A program made the position numbers and the translations under genes. From positions 1,272,929 to 1,304,996 of the forward strand of contig NZ_LT964761.1 of assembly GCF_900240275.1 (NCBI RefSeq): a stretch of 32,068 nucleotides of DNA, read 5' to 3'. Shown one piece after another: positions 32,060 to 32,068 of the stretch. This stretch comes from [Lactobacillus] timonensis (GTDB lineage: Bacteria; Bacillota; Bacilli; Lactobacillales; Lactobacillaceae). A model generated the notes under the pieces. That model was given only the letters and a program-made list of their open reading frames with translations, had not been told where the DNA came from and ran no database searches. Positions within the stretch are counted from its first letter, which is position 1; each line of letters starts with the position of its first letter.

Positions 32060-32068
32060 CACTTCAAA

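Larger units (their letters stand above)
30596..32066 (-). mobile_element. Complete IS3-family (IS150-like) insertion sequence, about 1471 bp
   Basis: Terminal inverted repeats: on the plus strand TGAAGTGCTATAAAAAAGTT then GGACAC at 30596; on the minus strand TGAAGTGCCCTAGAATTGTT then AGACAC at 32066. They share TGAAGTGC..TA.AA..GTT.GACAC. The element contains orfA and orfB in overlapping frames with a -1 frameshift signal. It has inserted in an AEC transporter gene. The 3-4 bp target duplication cannot be tested because only one flank of each copy is in the window. The subgroup follows from the two-helix OrfA and the DDE OrfB; I cannot name the exact IS. Confidence 0.92.

Noticed and set aside
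1-32068. Composite transposon formed by the two IS copies
   Set aside because: The copies do flank the segment directly, but the content is a conserved chromosomal block of essential genes, and the identical window ends are better explained by a contig ending in a repeat.
1-32068. CRISPR array, prophage, toxin-antitoxin or defence island
   Set aside because: No regularly spaced repeats and no phage, toxin or nuclease-defence genes were found on reading both strands; the only mobile DNA is the IS.

Overview
The window is a chromosomal segment of a low-to-moderate GC Gram-positive bacterium. Gene content and order (folC-radC-mreBCD-ymfFH-rodZ-pgsA-cinA-recA-rny-mutS-mutL-ruvA-ruvB-yajC-nrnA-DEAD helicase-alaS), strong AGGAGG ribosome sites, frequent TTG starts, two T-box leaders and Gram-positive LexA-type sites all point to a lactobacillus. 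From memory, the RecA, MreB and AlaS sequences look most like Limosilactobacillus (fermentum/reuteri/mucosae relatives). The genus is an inference; I ran no search.

Layout. Positions 1-136 are the end of an IS3-family element. A complete copy of the same element lies at the other end (30596-32066, same orientation), and the first and last 138 bases of the window are identical. Next comes an NhaC-type transporter on the minus strand (166-1542) under a T-box leader whose specifier reads TAC (Tyr). From 1901 to 28393 everything is on the plus strand: folate polyglutamylation (folC), radC, cell-shape genes (mreBCD, rodZ), an M16 peptidase pair (ymfF/ymfH), phospholipid synthesis (pgsA), an isolated phosphoribosyltransferase, cinA and recA, RNase Y, mismatch repair (mutS, mutL), Holliday-junction migration (ruvA, ruvB), yajC, nanoRNase nrnA, a DEAD-box helicase, and alaS under a second T-box. 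A strong bidirectional terminator (28406-28440) separates alaS from the convergent purine permease (28453-29787, minus). Then comes a 358-base intergenic region with two PurBox-like sites and a chain of hairpins. Last is an AEC-family transporter cut off by the second IS copy.

How the genes work together. The central block is the conserved Firmicutes cell-wall and DNA-maintenance neighbourhood. It splits into short transcription units separated by clear rho-independent terminators: mreBCD, ymfFH, rodZ-pgsA, the phosphoribosyltransferase alone, cinA, recA, rny, mutS-mutL, ruvAB, yajC, nrnA-helicase, alaS. LexA-type boxes precede recA (perfect palindrome) and probably ruvA. Amino-acid supply is sensed by the T-boxes on the NhaC transporter and alaS, and purine supply probably by PurR on the permease.

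I did not find a clearly new multi-gene system. The most interesting points are regulatory or architectural: the Tyr T-box on an NhaC-family gene, the radC ribosome site buried in the folC terminator, the atypical alaS T-box, the structured stretch at 29958-30127, and the IS translation-control elements (frameshift signal and SD-masking hairpin). No tRNA, rRNA, CRISPR array or prophage genes were seen.
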